A stretch of DNA of 64,000 nt from the NCBI GenBank assembly GCA_020073345.1, contig JAIQFI010000034.1:1-64000 (forward strand). The letters are read 5' to 3'. Numbering within the stretch: position 1 is the first letter of the stretch; each line of letters starts with the position of its first letter. Source of the DNA: Terriglobia bacterium (GTDB lineage: Bacteria; Acidobacteriota; Terriglobia; Bryobacterales; Bryobacteraceae). Under the pieces are notes generated by a model. The model was not told where the DNA came from. It searched no databases and was given only the letters and a program-made list of their open reading frames with translations. Shown piece by piece: positions 36,268-45,765 of the stretch. Made by a program: the position numbers and the translations under genes.

Positions 36268-37472
36268 TGCAGGGAATGCCGGGGCGCATTCCCTTGCGCT
36301 GGATCGCGATCGGCGTGTTCGTTCTGTCCTCCTCGCTGAATTACTTGGATCGGCAGCTGCTCGCAGCCCTCGCGCCCACCTTGCGCGGCGAATTCCAGTT
36401 GAGCAATCAGCAGTATGGACTGGTGGTGTCGGTGTTCGCGATCGTCTATGCAGCGGTGGCTCCGGCGGCCGGGTGGTTCATCGACCGCGTGGGACTGAAT
36501 CGCGGTGCGGGGATCTCGGTGGCGCTATGGTCGCTGGCGGGCACAGCGACCGCGTGGACGCGAAGTTTCTCCGGATTGCTGGCGTGCCGGACCATCCTCG
36601 GCGCGGCCGAGGCCGCCGGCATTCCCGCCACTGGCAAAGCCAACGCGACTTATCTCGAGCCGCGTGAACTGGCGCTCGGCACAGCCTTCAATCAGGTCGG
36701 GATCACACTGGGATCCGTGGCCGCTCCCCTGCTCGTGACGCTGATGCAACCCCGCTACGGTTGGCGATCCACGTTCGCTTTGTGTGGAGCGCTCGGATTC
36801 CTGTGGATCCCGCTGTGGTTGTTCACGTCCAAGCGCGTTCCGGAGGCGCGGGTATTCGAGAAAATCCCCGCGCGTTCGCACGCAGCAGTCCTGTTGCGCG
36901 ACCGCCGTTTCTGGGGAATCGCGCTCGCCAATGCCTTCGTCATGACGCTATACGCGCTATGGAGCAACTGGACCACACTGTACTTCGTTCAGGAGCGCCA
37001 CATGACCCAGGACGAGGCTAACCGGCAATTCGCCTGGATCCCGGCCGTGTTCGCGACCGCGGGCGGGTTCTTCGGAGGTGTCTTGTCCTATCGATGGATC
37101 CGCTCCGGGATGAACGTGCTTCGCGCGCGTATGCGCATTTGCTGGATCTCGGCTGTGATCCTGCTCGCCACTGCCGCGGTTCCGCTGATGCCGCAACCGG
37201 CGTTGGCCGCCGCCGCCATCAGTTTGAGTTTCTTCTGGACCCTGGCCATCAGCACCAATGTGTACGCACTGCCCATCGACCTTTTTGGACCGGCCCATGC
37301 CGGCTTGGGCGTGGCGGCTCTAACGTGTTCGTTCGGATTGATGACCGCGTTGCTGTCCCCCTGGATCGGCGGCGTGGTAGACCGAGTAGGCTTCGCGCCG
37401 GTGTGCGTGGCGCTGTCGACGATGCCGCTGCTGGGGGTAGCCATTCTGCGATGGGCACTCCGCGCCAAGTGA
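36267..37472 (+). CDS. MFS transporter (anion:cation symporter / hexuronate type)
   Basis: The 401-residue protein has twelve membrane helices and the major-facilitator signature. The N-terminal helix ends SSSLNYLDRQLLAALAPTL, the pattern of the ACS family (NYxDR). The central GWFIDRVGLNRGAGISVALWSLAGT holds the A-like motif. The ACS family moves organic acids such as hexuronates, tartrate or phthalate. The ATG overlaps the preceding stop by one base (TAATG), and the acetyltransferase gene overlaps its end. The substrate is not determinable from the sequence. Confidence 0.88.
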   Translation: MQGMPGRIPLRWIAIGVFVLSSSLNYLDRQLLAALAPTLRGEFQLSNQQYGLVVSVFAIVYAAVAPAAGWFIDRVGLNRGAGISVALWSLAGTATAWTRSFSGLLACRTILGAAEAAGIPATGKANATYLEPRELALGTAFNQVGITLGSVAAPLLVTLMQPRYGWRSTFALCGALGFLWIPLWLFTSKRVPEARVFEKIPARSHAAVLLRDRRFWGIALANAFVMTLYALWSNWTTLYFVQERHMTQDEANRQFAWIPAVFATAGGFFGGVLSYRWIRSGMNVLRARMRICWISAVILLATAAVPLMPQPALAAAAISLSFFWTLAISTNVYALPIDLFGPAHAGLGVAALTCSFGLMTALLSPWIGGVVDRVGFAPVCVALSTMPLLGVAILRWALRAK

Positions 37473-37879
37473 CGATTCGCATCGCGCGCTTTGCGGATCT
37501 GGCCGCGATCGCCGCCATCCAGGCTGCCTCGCCGGAAGCCGCCCAGTGGAGTCCGCCCGACTACTTGAAGCACGACTGCCTCGTAGCGGACGTAAATAGC
37601 TGCGTAGCCGGATTCCTGGTCACGCGCGAGGTCGCGCCCGGCGAACGCGAAATCCTGAACCTGGCCGTGGATCCCGCCGAACGGCATACCGGCATCGCCC
37701 GCGGGCTCCTTGGCGACGCGTTGGCGCGCGCCAAAGGCAATTGGTTTCTGGAGGTGCGGGCGTCAAATGCCGCCGCGATCCGGCTGTACGAATCCGCTGG
37801 ATTTCACCGCGCTGGGCGCCGCCAGGACTACTATTACGACCCCCCCGACGACGCTATTGTCATGAGATTCCATTCATGA
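37451..37879 (+). CDS. rimI: RimI-like GNAT N-acetyltransferase
   Basis: This 142-residue protein is a GNAT acetyltransferase with the RimI pattern: TIRIARFADLAAIAAIQAAS at the N-terminus, the acetyl-CoA loop ILNLAVDPAERHTGIARGLL and the C-terminal LEVRASNAAAIRLYESAGFHRAGRRQDYY. RimI acetylates the N-terminus of ribosomal protein S18, and relatives act on other small substrates. Two starts are possible: ATG 37451 (22-base overlap with the MFS gene) or GTG 37469, which forms a GTGA overlap with the MFS stop. The usual partners tsaB and tsaD are not adjacent, so the specificity is unproven. Confidence 0.82.
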   Translation: MGTPRQVTIRIARFADLAAIAAIQAASPEAAQWSPPDYLKHDCLVADVNSCVAGFLVTREVAPGEREILNLAVDPAERHTGIARGLLGDALARAKGNWFLEVRASNAAAIRLYESAGFHRAGRRQDYYYDPPDDAIVMRFHS

Positions 37880-38048
37880 TATCGTCATGGTGCAACAGTC
37901 GGAGTCGGATGCCGGCTGTGAGTGATCGAATGACAGCCGTGTTCGCAAGACCCACCGAGCCCAACAATACATTTCCAATCGGTTCGGCGTGGCCCTCACG
38001 CGCCCTGAACGGCGGCGCTTCCACATTCACAAAGGAGAGGTGTCACTG

Positions 38049-38282
38049 ATGGAGCAACATAACGAAGAGCTGAAAGCGCATCTGATGGCGACCGATCAGC
38101 AATTTCGTACCTTGGCCGAAGAGCATGCCCGGTTCCATAAGCAACTGGAAACGCTCGAAGCCAAGGCGCACTTGACCTTGGACGACGAGGCCGAGGAGAT
38201 TCGCCTGAAGAAGCAGAAGCTGCGTTTAAAGGATGAGATGAACGCCATGTTGTCCCGCTATCGGGCCCAGCAGGTGGCATAG
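38049..38282 (+). CDS. YdcH-like (DUF465) small coiled-coil protein
   Basis: This 77-residue, highly charged helical protein matches the YdcH/DUF465 pattern: LMATDQQFRTLAEEHARFHKQLETLEAKAHLTLDDEAEEIRLKKQKLRLKDEMNAML. It forms two helices with a central LTLDDE turn. The function of the family is not established. AGGAG lies about 11 bases upstream of the ATG, and an in-frame GTG 9 bases earlier is too close to it. A strong terminator follows 58 bases after the stop, so it is a separate short transcript. Confidence 0.85.
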   Translation: MEQHNEELKAHLMATDQQFRTLAEEHARFHKQLETLEAKAHLTLDDEAEEIRLKKQKLRLKDEMNAMLSRYRAQQVA

Positions 38283-38340
38283 CCTTTTCTGATTCATCTA
38301 GTTCTGAAAACAAGCTGTCAGGTGCGCTGAGAACCTGATC

Positions 38341-38381
38341 AAAGGCCGGATCGCTGCAGAGCGGTCCGGCCTTTGTATTTT
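38341..38381 (+). terminator. Rho-independent terminator after the YdcH-like gene
   Basis: Arms AAAGGCCGGATCGCT and AGCGGTCCGGCCTTT pair around a 4-base GCAG loop and are followed by GTATTTT. The 15-base stem makes it one of the strongest terminators in the window. Confidence 0.88.
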
Positions 38382-38453
38382 AGTTCCGCAAGCCTCCGAA
38401 CCCAGTCTCTCAAATAGGGCGTATAATTCTTGCCAGAGCAGGGAGGCGCCGTT

Positions 38454-39734
38454 ATGCGAATTTGGCAGGCGCGTTTTTTCGGACCGGCGATGATGGTGGC
38501 CGCCATGGGATGCCTCGTCTTGCCTGGAATGGCCCAGAAGGGAGGCCAAACCGGCGGCGGAGGCGCTACTCCCACTGCTCCCGGCAAGGGGACGCCTACT
38601 CCGACGCCTACCTCCACGCCTCGATCTGACACCCCGTCGCAGACCGCCACACCTCAGCCCCCCCGTCCGATTTGGATCAGCGGAAGGGTCATGATGTACG
38701 ACGGAGGCGAGCCGCCCGAATCCGTGACGATCGAGCGACTCTGCTCGGCCAACTCCGTTCGAGCCGAGGGATATACCGATTCCAAGGGCAGATTCAGCTT
38801 TAATCTCGGGCAGAACACTGGGGTCTTCGCCGACGCCAGTACGAGTATTTTCGACCAGCGCGGCCAAGGGGATGCGTTGAGCTCGGCCATGTCCAGCAAC
38901 AATAGCGGTGCGGCCCCAGGGATGAGCAGCATGAATCAGGACTCCGCTTATTGGGACTGCGAGCTTCGCGCGCGCCTGCCAGGATATCGTTCCGAGACGA
39001 TCTCTCTCGCCGGACGCCGCATGATGGATAACCCGGACGTGGGCGTTATTATGCTCTACCCGATTGCCGGGATTCAGGGCTTGACTGCCAGCGCCACTTC
39101 CGGCCAGGCTCCCAAGGACGCACGGAAGGCTTTCGAAAAAGGACTCAACGCGGTTAAGAAGAACAAGCCGGATCAGGCCGAGCAGGAATTCCGAAAGGCC
39201 GTGCAAGTCTACCCGAAGTACGCCGAGGCCTGGTATGAACTCGGAAAGGCGCTGGAAAAGACAGAGCATTATCCGGAGGCGCGCGAGGCCTACGCTCGCG
39301 CGTTGGCGGCGGACTCCAAGTATGTGTATCCCTACCAGCAGCTCTACCAACTGGCGCTGCGTGAACAGAACTGGAAGGATCTTGTCGACAAAACCGATCA
39401 GCTGCTGCACTTGGATCCCTACGAATTCCCGGTCGCCTATTATTTCAACGCCCTGGGGCATCTTGAATTGAAGGAATACGACGCCGCTGAAAAGAGCGCG
39501 CACCAGGCCGTGGAGGCGGATCGGAAACAGGCGAATCCGAAGACGCACTACCTGCTGGGCGCGATTCTGGTCCAGAAACAGAATTGGACCGGGGCGGCTG
39601 CGAGCCTGCGCGCGTACTTGAAGGCCGCGCCGAACGCTGCCGACAAAGCGCAGGTGGAAAAGACTCTGGGCCAGCTCGATCAGCAGATCAGCTTCGTACA
39701 GCCGCCTTCTCAGGATTCCGCGGCGCAACAATAG
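38454..39734 (+). CDS. Secreted TPR protein with carboxypeptidase-regulatory-like N-terminal domain
   Basis: The 426-residue protein has a signal peptide (RFFGPAMMVAAMGCLVLPGMAQ), a Thr/Pro-rich linker (TPTPTPTSTPRSDTPSQTATPQPPRP, about 45-70), a beta domain (ISGRVMMYDGGEPPESVTIERLC to about 195) and then TPR repeats from about residue 220. The clearest repeats are RKAFEKGLNAVKKNKPDQAEQEFRKAVQVYPKYAEAWYELGKALEK and YPEAREAYARALAADSKY. The ATG at 38454 has a GGGAGG ribosome-binding site 7 bases upstream; TATAAT lies at 38422-38427. The combination suggests a periplasmic or surface scaffolding role. Function unknown. Confidence 0.8.
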   Translation: MRIWQARFFGPAMMVAAMGCLVLPGMAQKGGQTGGGGATPTAPGKGTPTPTPTSTPRSDTPSQTATPQPPRPIWISGRVMMYDGGEPPESVTIERLCSANSVRAEGYTDSKGRFSFNLGQNTGVFADASTSIFDQRGQGDALSSAMSSNNSGAAPGMSSMNQDSAYWDCELRARLPGYRSETISLAGRRMMDNPDVGVIMLYPIAGIQGLTASATSGQAPKDARKAFEKGLNAVKKNKPDQAEQEFRKAVQVYPKYAEAWYELGKALEKTEHYPEAREAYARALAADSKYVYPYQQLYQLALREQNWKDLVDKTDQLLHLDPYEFPVAYYFNALGHLELKEYDAAEKSAHQAVEADRKQANPKTHYLLGAILVQKQNWTGAAASLRAYLKAAPNAADKAQVEKTLGQLDQQISFVQPPSQDSAAQQ

Positions 39735-39799
39735 CTGAGTGAATTGTTTTAGCCCGCGCGCTATAATTAGGTTTCCCCCGAGATCGAGAGGAACCCTCA

Positions 39800-40867
<1,068 letters not shown>

Positions 40868-40957
40868 GTCCCTCTCTATCCCGGTTACTGCTCTAGCAGC
40901 CCAGGTTGCAACCCAAGGGCCACTCCCTGCGTCCAATGGGGTGTGAGGAGACGAATC

Positions 40958-41494
40958 ATGAGAGTTGGAAAACTGGGCAGTTTTCTGGCAGTAGCGGCTC
41001 TGTCCGCCGCTTCATTTGCATACGCTTCCGGACCGAAGGTCGAAAAGGTTGGCTCGCTCGAGGAAAAAGTCCGCCACGAGCTCAACATGCTTCCCTACTA
41101 CGGCGTATTCGATGATATTTCGTTCCGCGTGGACGGCGATAAAGTCACATTGCTTGGGGAGGTGTGGCAGCCCGTGCTGAAGCTGCAGACGGAAAGCGCC
41201 ATAAAGAATATCGAGGGCGTCAAGCAAGTGGATGATCAGATTGAAGTTCTGCCGCTGTCGAACTTCGATGACCAGATTCGCTTTAGCGCATACCGCGCCA
41301 TTTATGGATTTGGGCCGTTGAGCCGCTATCGGTTAGGAACGCATCCGGCGATCCACATTATCGTGAAGAACGGAAACGTGACCTTGACGGGTGTGGTTGC
41401 CAACACCATGGACAAAGAGATGGCATACATGCGAGCAAACGGAGTGCATGGAGCCTTTTCGGTGAAAAACGAACTGCGCATCGAGAACCAGTAA
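40958..41494 (+). CDS. Secreted BON-domain protein (tandem)
   Basis: This 178-residue protein starts at 40958 with a strong TGAGGAG site 7 bases upstream. It has a signal peptide (RVGKLGSFLAVAALSAASFAYA) and two BON modules (about 35-95: LEEKVRHELNMLPYYGVFDDISFRVDGDKVTLLGEV; and about 105-178: YRAIYGFGPLSRYRLGTHPAIHIIVKNGNVTLTGVVANT). BON proteins attach to the envelope or to phospholipids and are linked to osmotic and membrane protection. It has its own transcript, ending at the hairpin near 41560. Confidence 0.88.
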   Translation: MRVGKLGSFLAVAALSAASFAYASGPKVEKVGSLEEKVRHELNMLPYYGVFDDISFRVDGDKVTLLGEVWQPVLKLQTESAIKNIEGVKQVDDQIEVLPLSNFDDQIRFSAYRAIYGFGPLSRYRLGTHPAIHIIVKNGNVTLTGVVANTMDKEMAYMRANGVHGAFSVKNELRIENQ

Positions 41495-41555
41495 TAAGCT
41501 CGGATCGCCCGGACGCAGTCACCCCCCGCTCGCGGGGAGTTTCCGGGATGGATCC

Positions 41556-41600
41556 ACGGCGGCCCATCGCCTCCTGATCGGGCCGCCGTTTCTATTTTCT
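41556..41600 (+). terminator. Rho-independent terminator after the BON gene
   Basis: CGGCGGCCC (41557-41565) pairs with GGGCCGCCG (41580-41588), and TTTCTATTTT follows. A smaller CCCCGC/GCGGGG hairpin sits just upstream (about 41523-41537). Confidence 0.75.
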
Positions 41601-41680
41601 GTAATCGCGCACAACGCAACGCGGCGGGAGCCGTAATTTCAACTGAGGAGCCAACCGCGCGCTGTGCGCTCCGGACAGAT

Positions 41681-42928
41681 TCAGGCCAGCGCCTGCTCGA
41701 AGTCCGCTAACAAATCCCGCCAGTCCTCGATCCCCACCGAGACTCGCACCAGGCCGTCGGTCACGCCCGCCGTGGCGGATTGCGCTTCGGTGAATCCGGA
41801 GTGAGTAGTTGTCTTGGGATGGCACACCAGAGTCTCTACACCCCCCAGCGACACGGCGTTATAGGCGAGGCGGAGCCTCCGCAGAAACTCGAACGCGGCG
41901 GGCTTGCCGCCATCGAGCTCCAGCGAAAACATTGCGCCGGGGAAATCGCACTGCTCCAGGCGAATGCGGATTTGGTTGGCATCGTCAAACAGCGAGGGAT
42001 AGTGGATCTTGCGGACCTTCGGGTGCGACGCCAGCCGCTCGGCGATGCGTTGCGCGTTCTTGCTGGCGCGGTTCATCCGCAGGCGAACTGTGGGCAGCCG
42101 CGACGCGAGCATCCAGCACTCATCCGGCTGCAGGATGTTGCCGAACAAGTTGCGCTTCAGCCGCATCTTGCGGATCAGCTCGGGATCGGATGCCAGCGCG
42201 ACGCCTCCGATCAGATCGCTGAACCCCGAAAGATACTTGGTCGCGGAGTATAAAACCAAGTGCGCCCCGCGCTCGAGCGGATGTTGAAAGGTGGGGCCGA
42301 GCAGGGTGTTATCGACCATGAGCATGGGCGACTCGCCCGAGCGTGCCAAACCTGCCTCTGCGCTTGCATGCGCCGCGCTGAGGATATCCGTCATGGTCAG
42401 CGTGGGATTGGCGGGCGTCTCGATCAGGATCACGCGCAAGTTGGGAGTGGTCCGAATCGCTTCCTGGATGGCCGAGGTGGCACCGGCCTCGACCGCGACA
42501 CCGGAAACACCCCATGAATCGAGAAATCCTTCAATGAACGACTGCGTGCCGCCGTAGATCGGCACGGTGTACAGCATCGTGTCGCCCGGCCGCAGAAAGG
42601 TGAACAAGGCGGTGGTGATCGCAGCCATGCCTGAGTTGAAGACCAAGGCCGCGTGAGCGCCCTTTTCAAGCGGCACGATCTGGCTCTCGAAAATTTCCGC
42701 GTTGGGATGATTGAAGCGGGAATAGATAAGATCCGGCTGTTCCCCTGGTTGCGCCTTGACCCGCCCGGCCACTAGGTCAAAGGCGCGCTCGGCCGACTCC
42801 GGGCTCGAAAAGACATACGTAGAACTACGAAACACCGGGGGCCGGGCCGAGCCGACCGATAAGCGCGGATCGAATCCGCGGGTGAGCACTTCCGTGGAGG
42901 ATCGCAATCCGGGTTTTTCGTCTGCCAT
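41681..42928 (-). CDS. Cys/Met-metabolism PLP-dependent enzyme (cystathionine gamma-synthase/lyase family)
   Basis: The 415-residue enzyme belongs to the trans-sulfuration family. It has RPPVFRSSTYVFSS at the N-terminus, YSRFNHPNAEIFESQIVPLEKG, the aromatic-ring-stacking MLYTVPIYGGTQSFIEGF and the lysine motif YSATKYLSGFSDLIGG (Schiff-base Lys). A C-terminal domain with LGGVETLVCHPKTTTHSG follows. It could be a cystathionine gamma-synthase, lyase or methionine gamma-lyase; the sequence does not separate these. ATG 42928 or the adjacent GTG 42931 may start it. The upstream DNA holds two copies of GTGTAACTCCGGGT. Confidence 0.88.
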   Translation of the reverse strand: MADEKPGLRSSTEVLTRGFDPRLSVGSARPPVFRSSTYVFSSPESAERAFDLVAGRVKAQPGEQPDLIYSRFNHPNAEIFESQIVPLEKGAHAALVFNSGMAAITTALFTFLRPGDTMLYTVPIYGGTQSFIEGFLDSWGVSGVAVEAGATSAIQEAIRTTPNLRVILIETPANPTLTMTDILSAAHASAEAGLARSGESPMLMVDNTLLGPTFQHPLERGAHLVLYSATKYLSGFSDLIGGVALASDPELIRKMRLKRNLFGNILQPDECWMLASRLPTVRLRMNRASKNAQRIAERLASHPKVRKIHYPSLFDDANQIRIRLEQCDFPGAMFSLELDGGKPAAFEFLRRLRLAYNAVSLGGVETLVCHPKTTTHSGFTEAQSATAGVTDGLVRVSVGIEDWRDLLADFEQALA

Positions 42929-42937
42929 CACTTTGAA

Positions 42938-42969
42938 GTGTAACTCCGGGTTGACGTGTAACTCCGGGT
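42938..42969. repeat. Two direct copies of GTGTAACTCCGGGT, possible operator
   Basis: The 14-base word GTGTAACTCCGGGT occurs at 42938-42951 and 42956-42969, an 18-base period, directly upstream of the PLP-enzyme start. It resembles a pair of binding sites for a dimeric repressor or a regulatory leader. It might instead be a chance tandem duplication. Confidence 0.4.
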
Positions 42970-43080
42970 GCCGCGCACTCCCGGGTCCGGGTTGCGCACC
43001 CCTTAGTACGTTCGTACGTCAGGCGATACCTGTGGCTAAATAAGCGCTATTCCTAATTGGGCTCCCCCCTTGGGCCACCC

Positions 43081-43086
43081 TACAAT
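43081..43086 (+). promoter_or_regulatory. -10-like box placing a leaderless start at the HTH gene
   Basis: TACAAT ends 6 bases before the ATG at 43093, and TTGGGC (43057-43062) is 18 bases upstream of it. There is no Shine-Dalgarno sequence. This is the best-supported of the leaderless candidates because a -35 match is present. Confidence 0.6.
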
Positions 43087-43092
43087 GCGGTT

Positions 43093-43317
43093 ATGAGCGT
43101 GCAGGTACCTATCAGACCGGGCAAGGGGCAGTACTCGGAAGCCGAGGCGGCCGAGCAGTTGGGAATCTCGGTTCTGCAGCTTCGGACCATGATTCGCAGC
43201 CACGTGGTGGATAAAGACGAGGACCTGAACAACGTTCCTGTCCACACCTTCCAGCCGTCGGACCTGTTGATCTTGCGGCTGCTCACCGGGATGCAGACCG
43301 GCTCCGAGAGGCAATAG
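43093..43317 (+). CDS. Small MerR/excisionase-like HTH protein
   Basis: This 74-residue protein has a winged-helix-type N-terminal segment (YSEAEAAEQLGISVLQLRTMIRSHVV, about residues 13-38) like that of MerR or excisionase DNA-binding domains. A short C-terminal part follows (VHTFQPSDLLILRLL). The frame upstream (to 43057) is less likely to be coding. It is probably a small regulator; the nearest genes are the PLP enzyme (divergent) and the dehydrogenase downstream. The target is unknown. Confidence 0.7.
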   Translation: MSVQVPIRPGKGQYSEAEAAEQLGISVLQLRTMIRSHVVDKDEDLNNVPVHTFQPSDLLILRLLTGMQTGSERQ

Positions 43318-43379
43318 CGGTTCCTGCTCGAATTGTTAGAATCATAGCTTCCTCGAAAATCTTCAGGAGGCTTGTCTCA

Positions 43380-44282
43380 TTGGCACAAACCGCACAACTT
43401 GGCTTTCTCGGGCTCGGCATCATGGGTTATCGCATGGCCGGCCATCTTCTCAAGGCCGGTCACGATGTTGCGCTGTGGTCGCACACCGGCAGCAAGGCGC
43501 AGCAACTCGCGAAGTCCGGAAAAGGTACGGCCGTCGCGACACCGCGTGAAGTGGCGGAGCGCGCCGACTATATTTTCTACTGCGTCGGCGATACCGCCAT
43601 GGCTCGGCAGATCACGCTCGGACCGGGCGGCCTGATCGAAGCCATTCGCAAAGGTGCGATCGTCTGCGATTGCAGTTCCATCGCTCCCGCCGCCAGTATC
43701 GAGCTGAACCAGGCATTCGCGGCCAAGGGCGCGCACTTCCTCGATTCCCCCGTAACCGGCTCCACTGGTGGCGCGGAGAAAGCCACGCTGACGTTCATGA
43801 TCGGCGGCGATAAGGCCGTTTTCGAGCGCGCCAAGCCGTACATGGAGATCATGGGCAAGCTGTTCTACTATTGCGGCCCGGCTGGCCAAGGCTTGAAAGC
43901 CAAGGTCACGCAGAACCTGGTCGGCGCGAGCATTCTGCAATGCTTCGCCGAGGGCCTGGTACTGGCAACCAAGGCCGGCATCGCCCCCGAGCTGATGATC
44001 GAGATTCTGGAGAACAGCGCAGCCAAGAGCGGCCTGGCGTCCTACAAGGCTCCCTTCATCCTCAACCGCGATTTCACCACCAACTTCTCCGCCAAGTGGA
44101 TGCACAAGGATGTCGGGTTCGCGTTAGAGCTGGCGAAATCATTAGACTTACCTCTGCCCGTCACCGCTGTCACCGAGCAGATGTTACAAGCCACCATCGC
44201 CAAAGGCTGGGGTGACGACGACTTCTGCTCGGCAATCCGTGTTTTGGAAGATTGGGCCGGAATAGTAGTCCACAAGACATAG
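43380..44282 (+). CDS. Beta-hydroxyacid dehydrogenase (3-hydroxyisobutyrate/glyoxylate-reductase type)
   Basis: The 300-residue protein has the Rossmann motif GFLGLGIMGYRMAGHLL, the substrate loop DSPVTGSTGGAEKATLTFMIGG and the catalytic lysine in LKAKVTQNLVGA. A C-terminal helical domain follows (FSAKWMHKDVGFALELAKSLDLPLPVTAV). It oxidises or reduces a small beta-hydroxy acid with NAD(P)H. The TTG start at 43380 is fixed by an AGGAGG site 9 bases upstream. No partner gene identifies the substrate. Confidence 0.88.
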   Translation: MAQTAQLGFLGLGIMGYRMAGHLLKAGHDVALWSHTGSKAQQLAKSGKGTAVATPREVAERADYIFYCVGDTAMARQITLGPGGLIEAIRKGAIVCDCSSIAPAASIELNQAFAAKGAHFLDSPVTGSTGGAEKATLTFMIGGDKAVFERAKPYMEIMGKLFYYCGPAGQGLKAKVTQNLVGASILQCFAEGLVLATKAGIAPELMIEILENSAAKSGLASYKAPFILNRDFTTNFSAKWMHKDVGFALELAKSLDLPLPVTAVTEQMLQATIAKGWGDDDFCSAIRVLEDWAGIVVHKT

Positions 44283-44351
44283 GTGAATGTGTTACCAATG
44301 GGTTACGGTGCCTCCATTGAAAAAATCTATGGGGGTCCCTACAAAAAACTG

Positions 44352-44380
44352 TTGCATTCGATCCCGGAGTATATTATTAT
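44352..44380 (+). promoter_or_regulatory. Sigma-70-type promoter of the dxr-rseP transcript
   Basis: TTGCAT at 44352-44357 and TATTAT at 44375-44380 are spaced by 17 bases. A start near 44387 would give a leader of about 130 bases before dxr, the longest leader inferred in the window. Confidence 0.65.
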
Positions 44381-44390
44381 TGGAATCAAG

Positions 44391-44458
44391 CCGGGGAGGG
44401 AAACTCCCACCAAAGCGAGACTAACCTCAACTAAAGACCCCTGAAGCAACCTTCCCGG
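44391..44458 (+). ncRNA. Candidate structured 5' leader of dxr
   Basis: The predicted leader contains a closing stem of CCGGGGAGG (44391-44399) with CCTTCCCGG (44450-44458), 9 pairs including one G-U. An alternative hairpin GGGAG (44394-44398) with CTCCC (44404-44408) uses the same bases. Mutually exclusive stems of this kind occur in riboswitches and attenuators. No known riboswitch class was recognised. It lies before dxr, the committed isoprenoid enzyme. Confidence 0.4.
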
Positions 44459-44519
44459 CGCCCCTTCTTAACAAAACAGCTCCCCCAAAGGAAAACAGAA
44501 GCAGTAAGCAGGTGGGCGG

Positions 44520-45740
44520 ATGTTATCATCGGAGCGAGTGACTCTCCTGACGCTTCTGGGATCCACGGGATCCATCGGCACCAGCACTCTGGATGTGGTT
44601 CGTATGTGGCCGGATCGTTTCGGCATCTACGCCCTGGTGGCCGGGAGAAACGTCGCCTTGCTTGCCCGTCAGATCGCGGAATTCAAGCCGCGGGTGGCCG
44701 TGGTGGCCGATGAAATTGCGCTCGACGAGCTCCGGGCGATCCTCAAATCCCACAACACCCCGATGCCCGAGCTGGGCGCGGGTCCGCGCGCGCGAATTGA
44801 CGCCGCGACCGCTCCAGAAACGGGTTTCGTGATGTCGGCGATCGTCGGCGTGGATGGCTTGGAGGCCACTTACGAAGCGGTTCGCCGCAAGAAGCGCGTC
44901 GGGCTGGCGAACAAGGAAGTACTGGTGGCTGGAGGGGAGCTGGTGATGCGAGCGCGCGGCGAATCGGGCGCCGAGCTCATTCCAGTGGACAGTGAGCATA
45001 ACGGCGCACACCAATGCCTGCGCGCCGGGCTGCGCCAGGAAGTTTCGAAGTTGATTCTCACGGCCTCGGGCGGGCCGTTTCGAAAAACATCCCGGGAACA
45101 GTTGGCCGCCGTGACTCCGGAACAGGCTCTGAATCATCCGACATGGAAGATGGGGAAGCGGATCACCATCGATTCAGCCACCTTGATGAATAAGGGTTTC
45201 GAGGTGATCGAGGCCTGCTGGCTGTTTGATTTTCGGCCGAAAGATGTAGAAGTTGTCGTGCACCCGGAATCAAAAGTTCACGCTCTGGTGGAATACTTGG
45301 ACGGAAGCGTCATCGCCCAGGTGTGCGCCACCGATATGCGGATGCCTATTCAGTACGCGATGACGTACCCGGAGCGGGCGGCCGCGCCGGTGCCGCGCCT
45401 GGACTGGAGCCAAGCCGCGCAGTGGAGTTTCGAACCGCCGGATTATCAGAAGTTTCCGCTGCTCGGGATGGCTTACGAAGCTGTGTCCACGGGCGGGTCG
45501 GCGACGGCCACGCTCAATGCGGCCGACGAAGTCGCAGTGGAGGCATTCCTGGCGGGAAAAATTCCGTTTCCCGGTATCGCGGCGACTGTGGCTGAGTGTT
45601 TGGAACAGGTTCCGGTGCGGCAGCTCACTTCCGTGGCGGAAGTAATGGAACTGGATCGCGAATCGCGACGCGTGGCTCAGCAGGTAATCGGGGCACGTTG
45701 GGGGGAGAAAATTCAAACCGGAGTGGCGGCTCGCACGTAA
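44520..45740 (+). CDS. dxr: 1-deoxy-D-xylulose 5-phosphate reductoisomerase
   Basis: DXR (406 residues from ATG 44520; GTG 44538 is also plausible and gives VTLLTLLGSTGSIG) makes MEP, the committed precursor of isoprenoids including hopanoids. It has the NADPH-binding LLGSTGSIGTSTLDVV, ANKEVLVAGGELV, the metal and substrate site VDSEHN (Asp-Ser-Glu), LTASGGPF, the flexible loop NHPTWKMGKRITIDSATLMNKGFEVIEA and the C-terminal domain. It is the first gene of a dxr-rseP unit, an order common in bacteria. The stop is followed by rseP after 25 bases. Confidence 0.96.
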   Translation: MLSSERVTLLTLLGSTGSIGTSTLDVVRMWPDRFGIYALVAGRNVALLARQIAEFKPRVAVVADEIALDELRAILKSHNTPMPELGAGPRARIDAATAPETGFVMSAIVGVDGLEATYEAVRRKKRVGLANKEVLVAGGELVMRARGESGAELIPVDSEHNGAHQCLRAGLRQEVSKLILTASGGPFRKTSREQLAAVTPEQALNHPTWKMGKRITIDSATLMNKGFEVIEACWLFDFRPKDVEVVVHPESKVHALVEYLDGSVIAQVCATDMRMPIQYAMTYPERAAAPVPRLDWSQAAQWSFEPPDYQKFPLLGMAYEAVSTGGSATATLNAADEVAVEAFLAGKIPFPGIAATVAECLEQVPVRQLTSVAEVMELDRESRRVAQQVIGARWGEKIQTGVAART

Positions 45741-45765
45741 ACTATAGTAGGTAGATTAACGGGCA

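Noticed and set aside
39735-39799. SOS box upstream of recA
   Set aside because: No CTGT-N8-ACAG or obvious palindrome was found; only a TATAAT and a ribosome-binding site can be supported.
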